A stretch of 64,000 nucleotides of DNA from NCBI GenBank assembly GCA_963989245.1, contig OZ022347.1:1692427-1756426 (forward strand). Reading direction: 5' to 3'. Made by a program: the position numbers and the translations under genes. The notes beneath the pieces are model-generated. The model saw only the letters and a program-made list of their open reading frames with translations, did no database searches and was not told where the DNA came from. The DNA is from Nansenia antarctica. Taxonomy: Eukaryota > Chordata > Actinopteri > Argentiniformes > Microstomatidae. Below are positions 10,436 through 25,082 of this stretch, in pieces; position 1 is the stretch's first letter; each line of letters opens with the position of its first letter.

Positions 10436-10727
10436 TGAATGAATGAATGAATGAATGGTCTTTATTGTCATTGATATAGTACAGGTACCAAACAACGAAA
10501 TTTGGGAGGGGGGGCTCCCCTGGTGCTAGGAAAGAAGAAAAAAAAAGAAAAAAAAAAGAAGGGAAAAGAGCTGGTTTACATAAATAAAGGCTATGTACAC
10601 TATCCACTATACTATACTGTACAAATAAAACACTGTGCTGTACTCTATGCTATGCTATACCTATTCTAACATTTCCTATTCTCTGCAACCTTATGTACCC
10701 TAGGGTTGTCATATTGCACATAGTGTT
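10436..10727 (-). mobile_element. Distal 3' UTR of the LINE, split off by the BEL insertion
   Basis: It starts with a (GAAT)n tail at 10436-10456 and runs to 'gtcatattgcacatagtgtt'. The sequence resumes at 16272 as 'gtgttattgcacattcattt'. The copy at 26735-27175 shows the uninterrupted join (cacatagtgttattgcacat), which proves the nesting. Confidence 0.9.
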
Positions 10728-11293
10728 TATAACTGCTCCCGTTTGGTATTCTTCTGATAGACAGACAAGCAACCTACGATTCTGATACTGATGGTTTTAT
10801 TTTGTGTGCACACCGTACACACAAACACCGTGAAAAACTGTGAAGTGAAACAAACACCAATTACACATTGAAACCAGCCAGCACGGCGTTCCGACCTCAC
10901 ATACATGTGAGAAATTACTTTAAATCAAAATGCACAGTAAAACAGTGACAAACAAAACAACAACATACCGTGTGCGCCTTCTACTCAGAACCTCTGGTGC
11001 AGCTAGCATAGTCAAACACCGTCTTACACATCAAACTTCTCTTCATGAGTGACGGAAAACCCCTACACGAGTTATATATATATACATCCCGTCTCATCGC
11101 GAGACCACGGTACGTGAACAGCGAGGTGACGTCAACACGTACACGTTTAGATAAACAAAATAAACACATACGTCAACACGTACAAGTTTAGATAAACAAC
11201 ATAAACAATAATTGTACAACAATAACATATACATTTATATAAAGAATCTTTTTACAGTAAGAAAATAAGAACATCTTTACTATGACAGTTACA
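10728..11293 (-). repeat. BEL element 3' LTR
   Basis: 566 bp, almost identical to 15707-16271. It contains an internal direct repeat (cgtcaacacgtacacgtttagataaacaa, twice, about 37 bp apart). Confidence 0.93.
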
Positions 11294-11717
11294 CTGCCAC
11301 CAAAATTACAAAGATTTTCTTAACCAAAATGTTTTACCTTATCAATAAATCCTGTAATTTTCCTATAAGATGGAAATTAACTTTCAAATAACCAACCCAT
11401 TATTTCTAAATGTTTACGGCTTCCGTAAAACATAAACTCCGTAAACATTTTTTGGTTTTAGGAACTCTCCACTAGTACTACTAATTTTTGAACTGGACGC
11501 TCAAGAAAAGATGGTTGCGTCAAGCGTTCACCTTTCTTTCCTAAGTTGCTTTGGCCTACTTTTTAACCTTTCGCACCAGACCATCTTCATCTTCACTTGT
11601 CTTAACAATTCTGACTAGCTTCCACTAATTTCTGGGAACATTTGTTAACACAGTGTTAAGAGAATCATGAAGCACTGTGATATATTTTCTTATGTGCAGT
11701 CACATTTTGGACATAAT
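11294..11717 (-). other. BEL internal region between the ORF and the 3' LTR
   Basis: AT-rich. It ends (minus sense) in TTTTGGTGGCAG immediately before the LTR, which could be the polypurine tract. No pol remnants are recognisable. Confidence 0.5.
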
Positions 11718-15706
<3,989 letters not shown>

Positions 15707-16271
15707 TATAACTGCTCCCGTTTGGTATTCTTCTGATAGACAGACAAGCAACCCACGATTCTGATACTGATGGTTTTATTTTGTGTGCACACCGTACACA
15801 CAAACACCGTGAAAAACTGTGAAGTGAAACAAACACCAATTACACATTGAAACCAGCCAGCACGGCGTTCCGACCTCACATACATGTGAGAAATTACTTT
15901 AAATCAAAATGCACAGTAAAACAGTGACAAACAAAACAACAACATACCGTGTGCGCCTTCTACTCAGAACCTCTGGTGCAGCTAGCATAGTCAAACACCG
16001 TCTTACACATCAAACTTCTCTTCATGAGTGACGGAAAACCCCTACACGAGTTATATATATATACATCCCGTCTCATCGCGAGACCACGGTACGTGAACAG
16101 CGAGGTGACGTCAACACGTACACGTTTAGATAAACAAAATAAACACATAGTCAACACGTACAAGTTTAGATAAACAACATAAACAATAATTGTACAACAA
16201 TAACATATACATTTATATAAAGAATCTTTTTACAGTAAGAAAATAAGAACATCTTTACTATGACAGTTACA
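15707..16271 (-). repeat. BEL element 5' LTR
   Basis: 565 bp. It differs from the other LTR at about two sites (cctacg/cccacg; catacgtc/catagtc). It is followed on the right by the target duplication gtgtt. Confidence 0.93.
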
Positions 16272-16371
16272 GTGTTATTGCACATTCATTTAAAGTGTCG
16301 CAGTTTGCAGGCTTGAAATGTACACATTTGTGCCTCAGCACTACACCTGATTTTCAATCCAGCAGCTGCCA

Positions 16372-19008
16372 TCAATCCGTCCAGACTGTCCAGGGCCCAG
16401 AACCTAGGTCTTTGCTGTGTTCAGGGCCTGGATGGCCCTGGGGTAGAAGCTGAGCTTCAGTCTGTTTGTCCTTGCGAACATGGTCCTGTACCGCCTGTTC
16501 GAGGGCAGCCGAGCAAAGTGTTCGTACCCAGGGTGGGATGGGTCTCTGGAGATCTTGGAGGCCTTCCTGAGGCAGCGTGTGTTGTACAGCTCTTCCAGAG
16601 AGGGGAGGGGGGCGCCGGTGATCTTCTGGGCCGTTCTCACGACTCTCTGTAGCGCATTCCTCTGCGGCTGTGCAGCTGGAGAACCAGTTGCAGATGCAGT
16701 AGGTGAGGATGCTCTCCACTGCGCAGCGGTAGAAGGCCACCAGCATCTCCTGTCTGATGTGGTCTTTCCTGAGGACTCTCAGGAAGAAGAGCCGCTGTTG
16801 TGCCTTCTTGATGATGGCTGCTGTGTTGTTCTTCCAGGACAGGTCATCCTGTATGTGCACCCCCAGGAATCGGAGGGTTGAGACTCTCTCCACGCTCCCT
16901 CCATCGATGAGCAGGGGCTGGACCTCAGATTTTTTCCTCCTGAAGTCCACGATGATTTCCTGGGTCTTTGACTGGTTCAGCAGCAGGTTGTAAACCTTGC
17001 ACAGCTTGCTCAGCTGCTCTACCTCATCCCTGTACGCCGCCTCGTCCCCCCCCGAGATGCAGCCCACCACGGTGGTGTCGTCTGCAAACTTTACGATGGA
17101 GTTGCTGGGGTGGACGGGGGTGAAGTCGTAGGTGTAGAGGTTGTAGAGGATGGGGCTTAGCACGCAGCCCTGGGGCGACCCAGTGCTGAGTCTGAGGGCT
17201 GTGGAGGTGTGGGAGCCCACCCGCACCCTCTGGGGGCGGTCGGACAGGAAGTCCTTGATCCATGCACATATAGAGTGTGATAGTCCCAGGTCTAGTAGTT
17301 TGGTCACTAGCCTGTCTGGAAGGATGGTGTTGAAGGCAGAGCTGAAGTCCACAAAGAGCAGTCTCGCGTAGCTGTTTCCCCTCTCCAGGTGGGATAGAGT
17401 GGAGTGGAGAGTCGTCGCGATGGCGTCCTCTGTGGACCTGTGGGCTCTGTAGGCGAACTGGTATGGATCCAGGTTGGGCGGGAGGCGTGTGACTATGTGG
17501 GCCCGGACTAGTTTCTCGAAGCACTTCATGATGATTGGTGTGAGTGCCACCGGGCGGTAGTCGTTTAGGCAGCTCACCGTGCTTTTCTTCGGGACTGGGA
17601 TGATAGTTGAGGTTTTCAGGCAGGGTGGGATGGTGGCCTGGGACAGGGACTGGTTGAAGATGTTGGTGAAAACCCCGGCCAGCTGGTCGGCGCAGTCCCT
17701 CAGCACCCGTCCCAGGACGCCATCCGGCCCTGAGGCTTTCCTGGGGTCCACCGCCTTCAGCACGCGTCTCACTTCATGCTCTGTGAGGGTGAGGCTGCTG
17801 AGAGCTGGAGAGAGGGGTGATTGTGTTGTGGTTACCTCCGTTCGCCCCTCGTCGAACCGGGCGTAGAAGGAGTTCAGCTTTTCCGCCAGCAGGGGGTCGT
17901 CCTCTGCGGCTGTGAGCCTGTTGGCTCTGAAGTTTGTCATGTGCTGAACCCCCTGCCACACCCGCCTGGAGTCGTTGCTCAGGAAGCATTCCTCAATCTT
18001 CTCTCTGTGGTCTGCCTTGGCCTCCCGGATGCCGCGCTTTAGGTTAGCCCTGGTGGAGCTGTACAGCGGTGTGCGCTTCCCTGCGAAGGCGTTGTCCCTC
18101 TCCTTGATCCGTTTTTGGACCTTCCCAGTCATCCATGGCTTCGTGTTGGGGTAGACCCGGACCCATTTGTCCACAGTGGCTGAGTTGGTGCAGTTCACTA
18201 TGTGGTTCAGAACCGACGACGTGTACTGTTCCAGGTCCTCATGCTCATATTCCTGCCATGGGGTGTCATTCAGGCAGATCTGCAGTGGAGCGGACCCTGC
18301 TGGCCAGGTTCTGACAGTCTTAGTGGTGATGGGAGCACTTTTCCTCATGGGAGTGTAGGCTGGGATCAGGAGGATTGACACATGGTCAGACATGCCTAGA
18401 TGAGCTAGCGGTCTAGCCTTGTAAGCAAGCTTGATGTTGGTGTATACCTTTTCCAGTGTTTTTTCTCCTCTTGTTGCACATTTAACATGCTGATAGAACT
18501 TCGGTAGTACTACCTTCAGGTCAGCATGATTAAAGTCCCCGGCGATTATATGAACTGCCTGTGGGTCTGCGCTCTGTCCACTACTGATGACGTCATGTAG
18601 CCGCGCCAATGCTAAGCTACCATCCGCGTTAGGCGCAATGTAAACAGATGTTATGTACACTGCGTTGAATTCCTTCGGGAGGTATGTGGGTCGGCATTTA
18701 ACAGTCAAGTATTCCAGGTCTGGGGAGCAGTGGCTACTTACAGTTTTTGTGTTTAAGCACCAGCTGTCCTTCGTAGATATAATGAGGCCGCCTCCTTGCG
18801 TCTTCTCACTAAGCAGCGTCCTGTCCGCCCGGTGTAAAGTCCTTCCTTCCAAACCGACCGCGGAGTCCAAGATGGTGTCATTTAGCCAGGTCTCCGTGAG
18901 AATAATCACACAGCTATCTCCCACTATGTTGTTAGTAGCGACCTGCAGTCTCAATTCGTCCATCTTGTTAGCCAGAGACCTGACGTTGGATAGGAAAATA
19001 CTCTGCAA
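16372..19008 (-). CDS. LINE ORF2 endonuclease-reverse transcriptase, frameshifted near its end
   Basis: The N-terminal AP-type endonuclease has the motifs NVRSLANKMDEL, ILTETWLND, AGDFNHADL and LGMSDHVSIL. The reverse transcriptase has LLFVDFSSAFNTI, GSPQGCVLSPILYNL and KFADDTTVV, with the catalytic Asp pair intact. The C-terminal region (LRFLGVHIQDDLSW, ESILTYCICNWFSSC) is normal to about 16660, where a one-base frameshift moves the true C-terminus (RTAQKITGAPLPSLEELY..., 16404-16640) into another frame. The residues after the shift in the long frame are therefore spurious. The ORF has no other break, so the element is fairly young, but the frameshift, 5' truncation and BEL insertion make it inactive. 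Confidence 0.85.
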   Translation of the reverse strand: MQSIFLSNVRSLANKMDELRLQVATNNIVGDSCVIILTETWLNDTILDSAVGLEGRTLHRADRTLLSEKTQGGGLIISTKDSWCLNTKTVSSHCSPDLEYLTVKCRPTYLPKEFNAVYITSVYIAPNADGSLALARLHDVISSGQSADPQAVHIIAGDFNHADLKVVLPKFYQHVKCATRGEKTLEKVYTNIKLAYKARPLAHLGMSDHVSILLIPAYTPMRKSAPITTKTVRTWPAGSAPLQICLNDTPWQEYEHEDLEQYTSSVLNHIVNCTNSATVDKWVRVYPNTKPWMTGKVQKRIKERDNAFAGKRTPLYSSTRANLKRGIREAKADHREKIEECFLSNDSRRVWQGVQHMTNFRANRLTAAEDDPLLAEKLNSFYARFDEGRTEVTTTQSPLSPALSSLTLTEHEVRRVLKAVDPRKASGPDGVLGRVLRDCADQLAGVFTNIFNQSLSQATIPPCLKTSTIIPVPKKSTVSCLNDYRPVALTPIIMKCFEKLVRAHIVTRLPPNLDPYQFAYRAHRSTEDAIATTLHSTLSHLERGNSYARLLFVDFSSAFNTILPDRLVTKLLDLGLSHSICAWIKDFLSDRPQRVRVGSHTSTALRLSTGSPQGCVLSPILYNLYTYDFTPVHPSNSIVKFADDTTVVGCISGGDEAAYRDEVEQLSKLCKVYNLLLNQSKTQEIIVDFRRKKSEVQPLLIDGGSVERVSTLRFLGVHIQDDLSWKNNTAAIIKKAQQRLFFLRVLRKDHIRQEMLVAFYRCAVESILTYCICNWFSSCTAAEECATESRENGPEDHRRPPPLSGRAVQHTLPQEGLQDLQRPIPPWVRTLCSAALEQAVQDHVRKDKQTEAQLLPQGHPGPEHSKDLGSGPWTVWTD
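16404..16640 (-). pseudogene. True C-terminus of the LINE ORF in the shifted frame
   Basis: MRTAQKITGAPLPSLEELYN to FYPRAIQALNTAKT is the usual C-terminal ending of this LINE ORF. It lies in a different frame from the long ORF, showing a single-base frameshift near 16650-16665. Confidence 0.75.
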
Positions 19009-19166
19009 AGCAGGTTTATCCGGGCTTCTCTTTAGCCTAGCTAGCAGGCCTCCCCTTCGTCCTCGGCGTTGCTTGGACCATACGGAATGGAAACAGTGTG
19101 CACTACAATATTATGACAACAGTGTTGAGTGGAAACATGGGTGGGAAGTGTGATTTGTGTGTGTGT

Positions 19167-19194
19167 GGGGGGGGGGGGGGGGGGGGGGGGGGGG
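19167..19194. repeat. Poly-G tract
   Basis: 28 consecutive G bases after a short TG run. Confidence 0.95.
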
Positions 19195-20090
19195 AAGCAG
19201 GGTCGGAGTGGGACTCATTTTCAGCTCTGGAGTTTCATGCCTCAGACCGGCCCACTTTAGTTCACAACCGATTACAGTATATGACAATCATGTAATTACA
19301 ACCTTGGTATTTTAGTCTGTAATAGCGGACTCACTGTTCTCTACAGTCTTCTCTACATTTACAGGATGCTATGTCATGGGTTTGCTTCATTGTTCCCACA
19401 CTGGTACAACAGCTCACCTGTGCCTTCTACTGTGATAGCAGCAATCCCTTGCTGGACACCACTAGGGTAACCAGGTCCCAACAAACCAAATGTGGGACAA
19501 GGAGTATGTTTGTGTGGGACAATGTGGGACACCCTCTCAACAGGCCCGGACCGAACTTTAGGTGCCCCTAGTAGCATCCGCTTCCCCTGGCCGAGTTGAG
19601 AGCTATGTCTATCCATTTTTTAAATATATACTGTATATGCATTTCCATTCTGTTTCCTATTCTGTTTGGTTTATTCAGTAGCATCCAATAATAGACAATG
19701 CAGATAAAAACTTAACAAATATATAACAAATATATTTTATTTGAATGTGAACCTCACAATAAAGTATCTGTATGGAGCAGAAAGTGAAGTCAAAGTGCAG
19801 TATCAATTTAGTATATTAATAAAGAAAAGTAGCCTGACAGTGTTAGGCCTGTAGATGATTGAGTATGTTAAAGGAGTTAACTTATGGAATACTTTTGAAA
19901 AGGAAATGAAAATAAGATGATTAACAACTATAAAACAGAGGTATAAATATAGTTATTGTTTGGTATTTCTGAACTTTTTGTTGACATGCGTGAGTGAAAA
20001 TGTGTTTGTAAAAGTTTCAATGTATTGATTATGCATTCATGGGGGAAAAAACATACATGTAACAAGGGTAGGCGCAATAAGCCATGGCTT
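19195..20090. other. Intergenic, nothing recognised
   Basis: AT-rich sequence (19620-20050) preceded by mixed sequence. No gene-like frame or element ends were found. Confidence 0.4.
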
Positions 20091-21401
20091 CAGCCTGGTC
20101 GGCAATTAGGTTTGGCCTCGGGCCAATTTTTTTTTGAGCCACTAGATGGCGGGCCCGAACATAATCAAAGGCTAATTTAAGTAATTGATTGTTTAAAAAT
20201 GTGACACGTTATAATGCTTTGACTTTTCTTTCGACTGTACACATCGCTAGTCAACTAACACAGCTTGTTTTGTGAACCTGCTAACAATGTAAAGTAGTGT
20301 TCTAGTTAACTAGGTAGCTGTCCAATCCATTATGTTGCAGTATTTTGGCTTGATTAGCGAGTTTGTGTTGTGATTCTCAACAACGTTGAAACGTAGTTTC
20401 ACACTTTTCCATATTTTTGAATAATAAATGTGTGGACTGACGATGTAGCGTAGCCTAACTTATTCTAATAATTATGTAACATAGTTTCATTCTGATAATT
20501 ATTCCCCCCTCCTCCCAGACAAGGTCATATTATTATTATTATTATTGGATTGGTTGTTTGCGTGCCGGGTGAAGTTAGCCAAACATTTAACCTGCTAGCA
20601 AGAGAAACATAATGTCACTCTCCAAAGGTCTAAAGAGGAAAGTTGACGGTGGAAACAGGGCATTTAAAGAGGAATGGACAGCGAACTATACGTTCATCCT
20701 ACCTGGTTTCATCAATGCAAAGCCGTTGTGAGAGACATTTTCAGTGCTCACAATGTTCCCTTTCTATACGCGAGTCGTCCTTTTCGTCAATGAATGCGAT
20801 AAAGACGCACGAGAGGAATCGATGGATGCATAAAAACCTTGAGAACTGCCTGTGGATGAAAGTGACGTCAATATCACCAGATATCAAGCAAATACTGACC
20901 AATGGGAGATGCTTTTTGTTTCCGCCGATTTTGTTTTCAATGTTTTTCAGAAAATTAAACAGAATTTGCGTTGTTACCGTTCATATGTGTGTTGCAGTCA
21001 CATATACGTAAACATTACGTTTGAATGGCTTACTGAGCTCGTGTTATTTTGTTCAAACCACACACGGTATGTCGGCTATTTCAGCACCGTGACGCGTTGT
21101 CCACCTGCTTATGATTCACTCTGAGGGGTTCAGCGTCAGTGCGCTTCGGTGCACCTTGCTGCCTGATTGTCTGTCCCTGTGTCATTCACTCTCAACATGG
21201 ATAAAAGTACAATAAGCATTATTCAGGTGGAGTTCGATTCTCTATTCGGACATTATAGGCGCTATATGTGGGACTGTCGGTCCGATATTATTATAAAAAA
21301 AAATAAATAAAAAAAAGTGGATTCTCAAAATAATCTGGTGGGCCAAATATTATTGGTGACGGGCCAGCAATGGCCCACGGGCCGCCTATTGCCGACCCCT
21401 G
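20091..21401 (+). mobile_element. hAT (Charlie/ZBED-like) relic with internal deletions
   Basis: The left end cagcctggtcggcaat and right end attgccgacccctg are inverted repeats of the common CAGGGGTCGGCAAT hAT type, followed inward by 'ggccCGTGGGCC'-like blocks. The interior keeps the first 39 codons of a transposase and a piece of its C-terminus; the catalytic middle is gone. It also contains one copy of the 33-bp unit that is amplified at 2337-2680. Confidence 0.8.
20612..20920 (+). pseudogene. hAT transposase remnant
   Basis: ATG at 20612 begins MSLSKGLKRKVDGGNRAFKE and continues to FILPGFINAKPL, the hallmark start of ZBED/GTF2IRD2-type hAT transposases, then stops at 20729-20731. Farther on, in another frame, KNLENCLWMKVTSISPDI resembles the end of the same protein family. 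BED-finger cysteines, the catalytic core and most of the dimerisation domain are absent. Confidence 0.7.
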
Positions 21402-21419
21402 GCCTACACCTTTGTGGTC

Positions 21420-21517
21420 CTGGTGTTATGCATTGTGACTGTGTACATTTTTTATATCTGTATTGTGAATTGTATAGGGGACCAAAATAAACATTCTCAA
21501 TCAATCAATCAATCAAA
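21420..21517 (+). mobile_element. LINE 3' tail with (TCAA)n
   Basis: 'gtattgtgaattgtataggg' then 'aataaacattc' and (TCAA)n, a typical LINE 3' terminus. A similar (TCAA)n tail ends at 22617. Confidence 0.6.
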
Positions 21518-21990
21518 GAAGAGGAGGATGTGAAATTATTCACTCCACTGAAAACAGCCTCCTTCCTCATTGGGGTTTCAAAGTGCATCATGTGATATGA
21601 ATGAACCTATAGCTAAGCCACGCCCCAAAATAGAAATTGTCCAATCATATCACATCACAAATCACTACAGGCAGAAAACTCTGACAAACAACTCGCTAAC
21701 ATCTGATGGTGAAAAGCTTCTAGACTAAATATTCTTGTAATCTTTAAAAAAAAACATCTATTACTTGCTGTGGTAAATCAGAAATCAGAAATTTGCCAAC
21801 TCCCGCCATTGTAAGTCATTGAATGTAATTCAGTCACGGTCGGTCAGTCAGTCACTGTCAGTGAAGCGTTGTTTGTTTGTTTGTTTGTTGTTTGTTTGTT
21901 GTTTGTTTGTTGTTCGAGTTTTCAAAGGGGCCGTGGCTTAGCGATAGGAGGGGGCGTGGCTTAGCCCTAGGAGGGGCGTGGCTTAGCGAT

Positions 21991-22143
21991 ATAGTGCAGC
22001 AGATTAATGAAATAACCGTTCGCTTGGTGATACAAGCACCAAATTTGGCACACAAGTGCTTTGGGACCTACTCTCTCAGAAAAGTACGGTTTCCACTTGA
22101 TAAAACAAAATGGCCACCATTTTTCAAGATGGCCGCCATTCGA
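21991..22143. repeat. Left inner inverted repeat of the XPG-like element
   Basis: Reads tagtgcagcagattaa...gatacaagcaccaaatttgg...caagatggccgcc. It pairs with 24924-25082 in reverse orientation at roughly 75-80% by eye. Confidence 0.75.
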
Positions 22144-22544
22144 AATTGATTCAAACAGCGTTTTTGACTGAATAATCCTATTTTGATGGCCTATACATTG
22201 AAATATATGTTTTTGAGTGTGAGAAATCCAATTCTGCATTTAGAATATCAAAATTATTGAATATTATGGTGATAAAATGGGAATTAAACTAAAAACACTC
22301 TCTTGGTGTTGTTTCCGATACGCAAAATACGCATATTGCATTTAAGCAGTGCTACAAATTCATTTTATTTTCTCATTTCAAAAAGGACACAAAATAACCA
22401 GAATGATTGAGCAATTTCCTAAAAGATGCATTAAAGACATTAGTTTCACTTTTGGCTATTGGACCTGTAAGCTACTTATCAAGGACCCCAATTGAAATAA
22501 GCCAGTGGCTTTCTTGGGTTTTTATCCTGTTAGTTGACCTTGTA

Positions 22545-22617
22545 TGTAATATGTACTTTCATGTACCTACTTCTGCAAATCTTCTAATAAAGTTTTCAAT
22601 CAATCAATCAATCAAGG
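22545..22617 (+). mobile_element. LINE 3' tail inside the XPG-like element
   Basis: 'cttctaataaagttttcaat' followed by (CAAT)n/(TCAA)n. It is nested downstream of the element's ORF. Confidence 0.55.
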
Positions 22618-22811
22618 CCACGTAGAGGCTGTCTTTGTCTCCCCCCCAATTTTTTGTTGTTGTATTTTGTATTATTATTATTATTATTATTATTATATTA
22701 TTTTTTTCATTTATACTGTAGTTAGCGGAAACACAGAAAACATGTCCAAGCATAGGCTGCATTGTACAATTCTGAGCAAAACATGGCTGGCAATCATGGC
22801 TGTTTCTTCTT

Positions 22812-24824
22812 TTAGTCCTCACATTCACAGGCACACAACTGGGTACACTTCAGGCCGAATCGATAACATTTGCATCGTCCTCTGCATTCAGTCTTGCAGC
22901 CGCATTTCGTCAACTGCTCACACGTCTGAACAATCGGTGGAAGGGTTGTCCAGACCACTTGCCAGACCTCACCATCTTTTTTCCAGCCCCAGTTGGCAGG
23001 GCTTTCAATTTGCATTTTGCACACTGTTGCCTGGCCCCATATGCAGGCAGCTTGGAAGGCAGGCCGTTTCACATGCTGAACGAGGGATGCGCTTGTCGGT
23101 GGAATGGCATCATAAGACCTTTGCTTCCGCGCAAATAATTCTAGTCTTGCCTCATCAACCTTGCCTGTAGTGCTCTGCTTGTCATACATGGTGATGACAA
23201 ACTTCTCAAGGATGTTGAGGTCTGCATCTTCTATGATAGGTGGGTACTGACTGAGCTTTTTGAAGACAGGGCTCACTTCAGGGCAAACCTCCCATGCTTG
23301 CCATGCCGTTTTTTTGCCTTTGCCACGAAAAGCTGACACAACATCACAGCCAGTGAAGGTGTGAAAGAACAGCATGCCACTGGATTTCTCTGGGCCAAGA
23401 GAAAGCACCATGTCATGGATAGGCAACCACTTAATGGACTGACCTTGGCCAAATTCTACCCAAAGCCTTACTAAGCCTGCATCCTGAAGAGTCGCAAAAA
23501 CATTGACTGCAACAACAAGAATATCTGTGTCGCATGCCTTGATCAACACAGACTTCATCTGTTGCTTGGCTGCATGAAGAGTATGTATGAAGATTCTGGA
23601 GTCAGCTTCCTCATGGTTACATGGACTTAAGCCTTCAAGGCTGATGGGCTTGTTTGATAGAGCCTGCTCCCCTTTGGTCACAACTATGACATTGTTGAGA
23701 CACAGGGTCACTATCTTGTCGGCTAGGAACATGAAGAGCTCAGTCTTGTTGTTGCTGTCTCGCAGGAAGCTTTTCCAGTTGGGTGGCAGTTTGTTTTTGT
23801 CTGTCACTCTTCGTCGACCTCCCATACCTCTGTTTGACCTAGTTTCAGCCTTCAGGCTTGAAGTCCAGTAGACATCAAAAATGATATCTGTTCGCTCATA
23901 CTTTGATGAGTAGGTCTGGATTTTTGGAACTACATCCTGGACAGCATATTCCTCAAAGGTATTTGATGTCGTAGGAGACAATGAATGCACAAGAGAGGAA
24001 CCATCAATGATAATGGCATCACATTCTGGTTGTTTGTCAGGAGGAGAAATGGTAGCTTCCAGAATTTTTGAAAGCTGAGACTTCTGGCCAGAGTGGAGTT
24101 TCCCTGTGTCACTCAGTGCAGCAGGGAAAGGTTTATTCTCATGCTTAAAGAACTCAAGCAGGTCACACTCTCGTGATTGGCACGATATAAAAAGCTGCGA
24201 GAACAGACGACAGTCATCTTTGAGTACCTGCTTCTTCATGTCACTGGAAGCTGCAGCTGCCTCTTGGCGAAATAAGTCGGCTTTGTTCTTTTTAATGGGC
24301 TTATAGAAGGAACCCTCATCCCCCAGACCATTGAAAAAGTCTCTGAAGGCAGCTTGACCTTTCTCAAAGTGAGTTCTTACAAGCTCAGCAGCACTGGGAT
24401 GTGCGATGGTTTTTGTGTCCAATGTGAGCAGATCTTTGGACTCTTCCTGGAAAGGATTGCCCAGATCCTTCATCACATCAAACAACTTTTGGACCTTGTC
24501 AGTGAAGGACTTCTGAGACTGACTGGTCTGCTCATGATGCCTGACATCTTTGTTTGCTTCTTTGACTTGAGATGCCAACTCATACTGGTTGACTAACTGG
24601 CTAACTTCTGGTCCAGACACCATCCACCGCCTCAATGCAGATGGATCCTCTGTAAGGCCAATGGCACCACCATCACCTTTAACAACTGCATTGGCCTGCT
24701 CGTGAGCTTGGTCAATGGGTAAGCCTGAGAACTCCCTGTGAGTCTTGTGGACCACAAACTTTCCAAGCTGAAATTCATGGAAAACCTGAGGATGAGTTTG
24801 CTCCAAAGACGCCAATTGACACAA
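22812..24824 (-). CDS. Transposon-borne FEN/XPG-like (PIN-fold) protein with C-terminal CXC domain
   Basis: 670 residues, no internal stop. An N-terminal conserved block (FSGLPIDQAHEQANAVVKGD, ALRRWMVSGPEV) is followed by a charged linker. The nuclease-like core has the acidic motifs IIIDGSSLVHS (about 272), HEEADSRIFIHTL (about 406), ACDTDILVVAV (about 431) and FTGCDVVSAFRGKGKK (about 491). These parallel the D, E-x-x-A, D-x-D and G-x-D/GIGPK motifs of FEN1/XPG nucleases. Residues about 640-670 (CGCKTECRGRCKC then CTQLCACEC) are a CXC/tesmin-type zinc-binding segment. Similar proteins are common 'uncharacterized' multicopy entries in cnidarians and fish. The start is probably not native: the frame begins inside a conserved region and is joined abruptly to the inverted repeat, so the N-terminus looks deleted. 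Nuclease activity is an inference. Confidence 0.7.
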   Translation of the reverse strand: MCQLASLEQTHPQVFHEFQLGKFVVHKTHREFSGLPIDQAHEQANAVVKGDGGAIGLTEDPSALRRWMVSGPEVSQLVNQYELASQVKEANKDVRHHEQTSQSQKSFTDKVQKLFDVMKDLGNPFQEESKDLLTLDTKTIAHPSAAELVRTHFEKGQAAFRDFFNGLGDEGSFYKPIKKNKADLFRQEAAAASSDMKKQVLKDDCRLFSQLFISCQSRECDLLEFFKHENKPFPAALSDTGKLHSGQKSQLSKILEATISPPDKQPECDAIIIDGSSLVHSLSPTTSNTFEEYAVQDVVPKIQTYSSKYERTDIIFDVYWTSSLKAETRSNRGMGGRRRVTDKNKLPPNWKSFLRDSNNKTELFMFLADKIVTLCLNNVIVVTKGEQALSNKPISLEGLSPCNHEEADSRIFIHTLHAAKQQMKSVLIKACDTDILVVAVNVFATLQDAGLVRLWVEFGQGQSIKWLPIHDMVLSLGPEKSSGMLFFHTFTGCDVVSAFRGKGKKTAWQAWEVCPEVSPVFKKLSQYPPIIEDADLNILEKFVITMYDKQSTTGKVDEARLELFARKQRSYDAIPPTSASLVQHVKRPAFQAACIWGQATVCKMQIESPANWGWKKDGEVWQVVWTTLPPIVQTCEQLTKCGCKTECRGRCKCYRFGLKCTQLCACECED

Positions 24825-24923
24825 TTGAGTTCCAGTAAGGATACATTCATTTTGATGTTTGGACCATTAACCCATTTCTGTTCATTCAAGTTCTACTCCA
24901 AAAAACGTTATTTTGCATCTGAT

Positions 24924-25082
24924 GAGGCGGCCATCTTGAAAAGTGGCAGCCATCTTGGATTTTCAGCTGGAAACCGTACTTTTCTTAGAAAGTACATCCT
25001 GGACATCATTTGTGCCAAATTTGGTGCTTGTATCACCAAGTGAACGATTCTTATGAAATATTGATTTAATCTGCTGCACTAA
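24924..25082. repeat. Right inner inverted repeat of the XPG-like element
   Basis: Reverse complement of 21991-22143. Short GGGGCGTGGCTTAGCGATAG repeats adjoin it on the outside (25085-25132), as they do on the left (21930-21990). Confidence 0.75.

Larger units (their letters stand above)
16277..19090 (-). mobile_element. Rex/CR1/L2-like non-LTR retrotransposon, 5' truncated
   Basis: The ORF2-like frame (16372-19008 and its continuation) carries endonuclease and reverse transcriptase. The open frame extends upstream of the first Met to about 19077 (RRGRRGGLLARLKR), then homology ends, consistent with 5' truncation. The 3' UTR continues at 10436-10727 beyond the BEL insertion. At least five 3' fragments of the same family are in the window (10133, 25329, 26735, 39164, 57520). 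Confidence 0.88.

Noticed and set aside
16480..16881. Plus-strand frames across the LINE ORF
   Set aside because: Antisense shadows of the reverse transcriptase frame.
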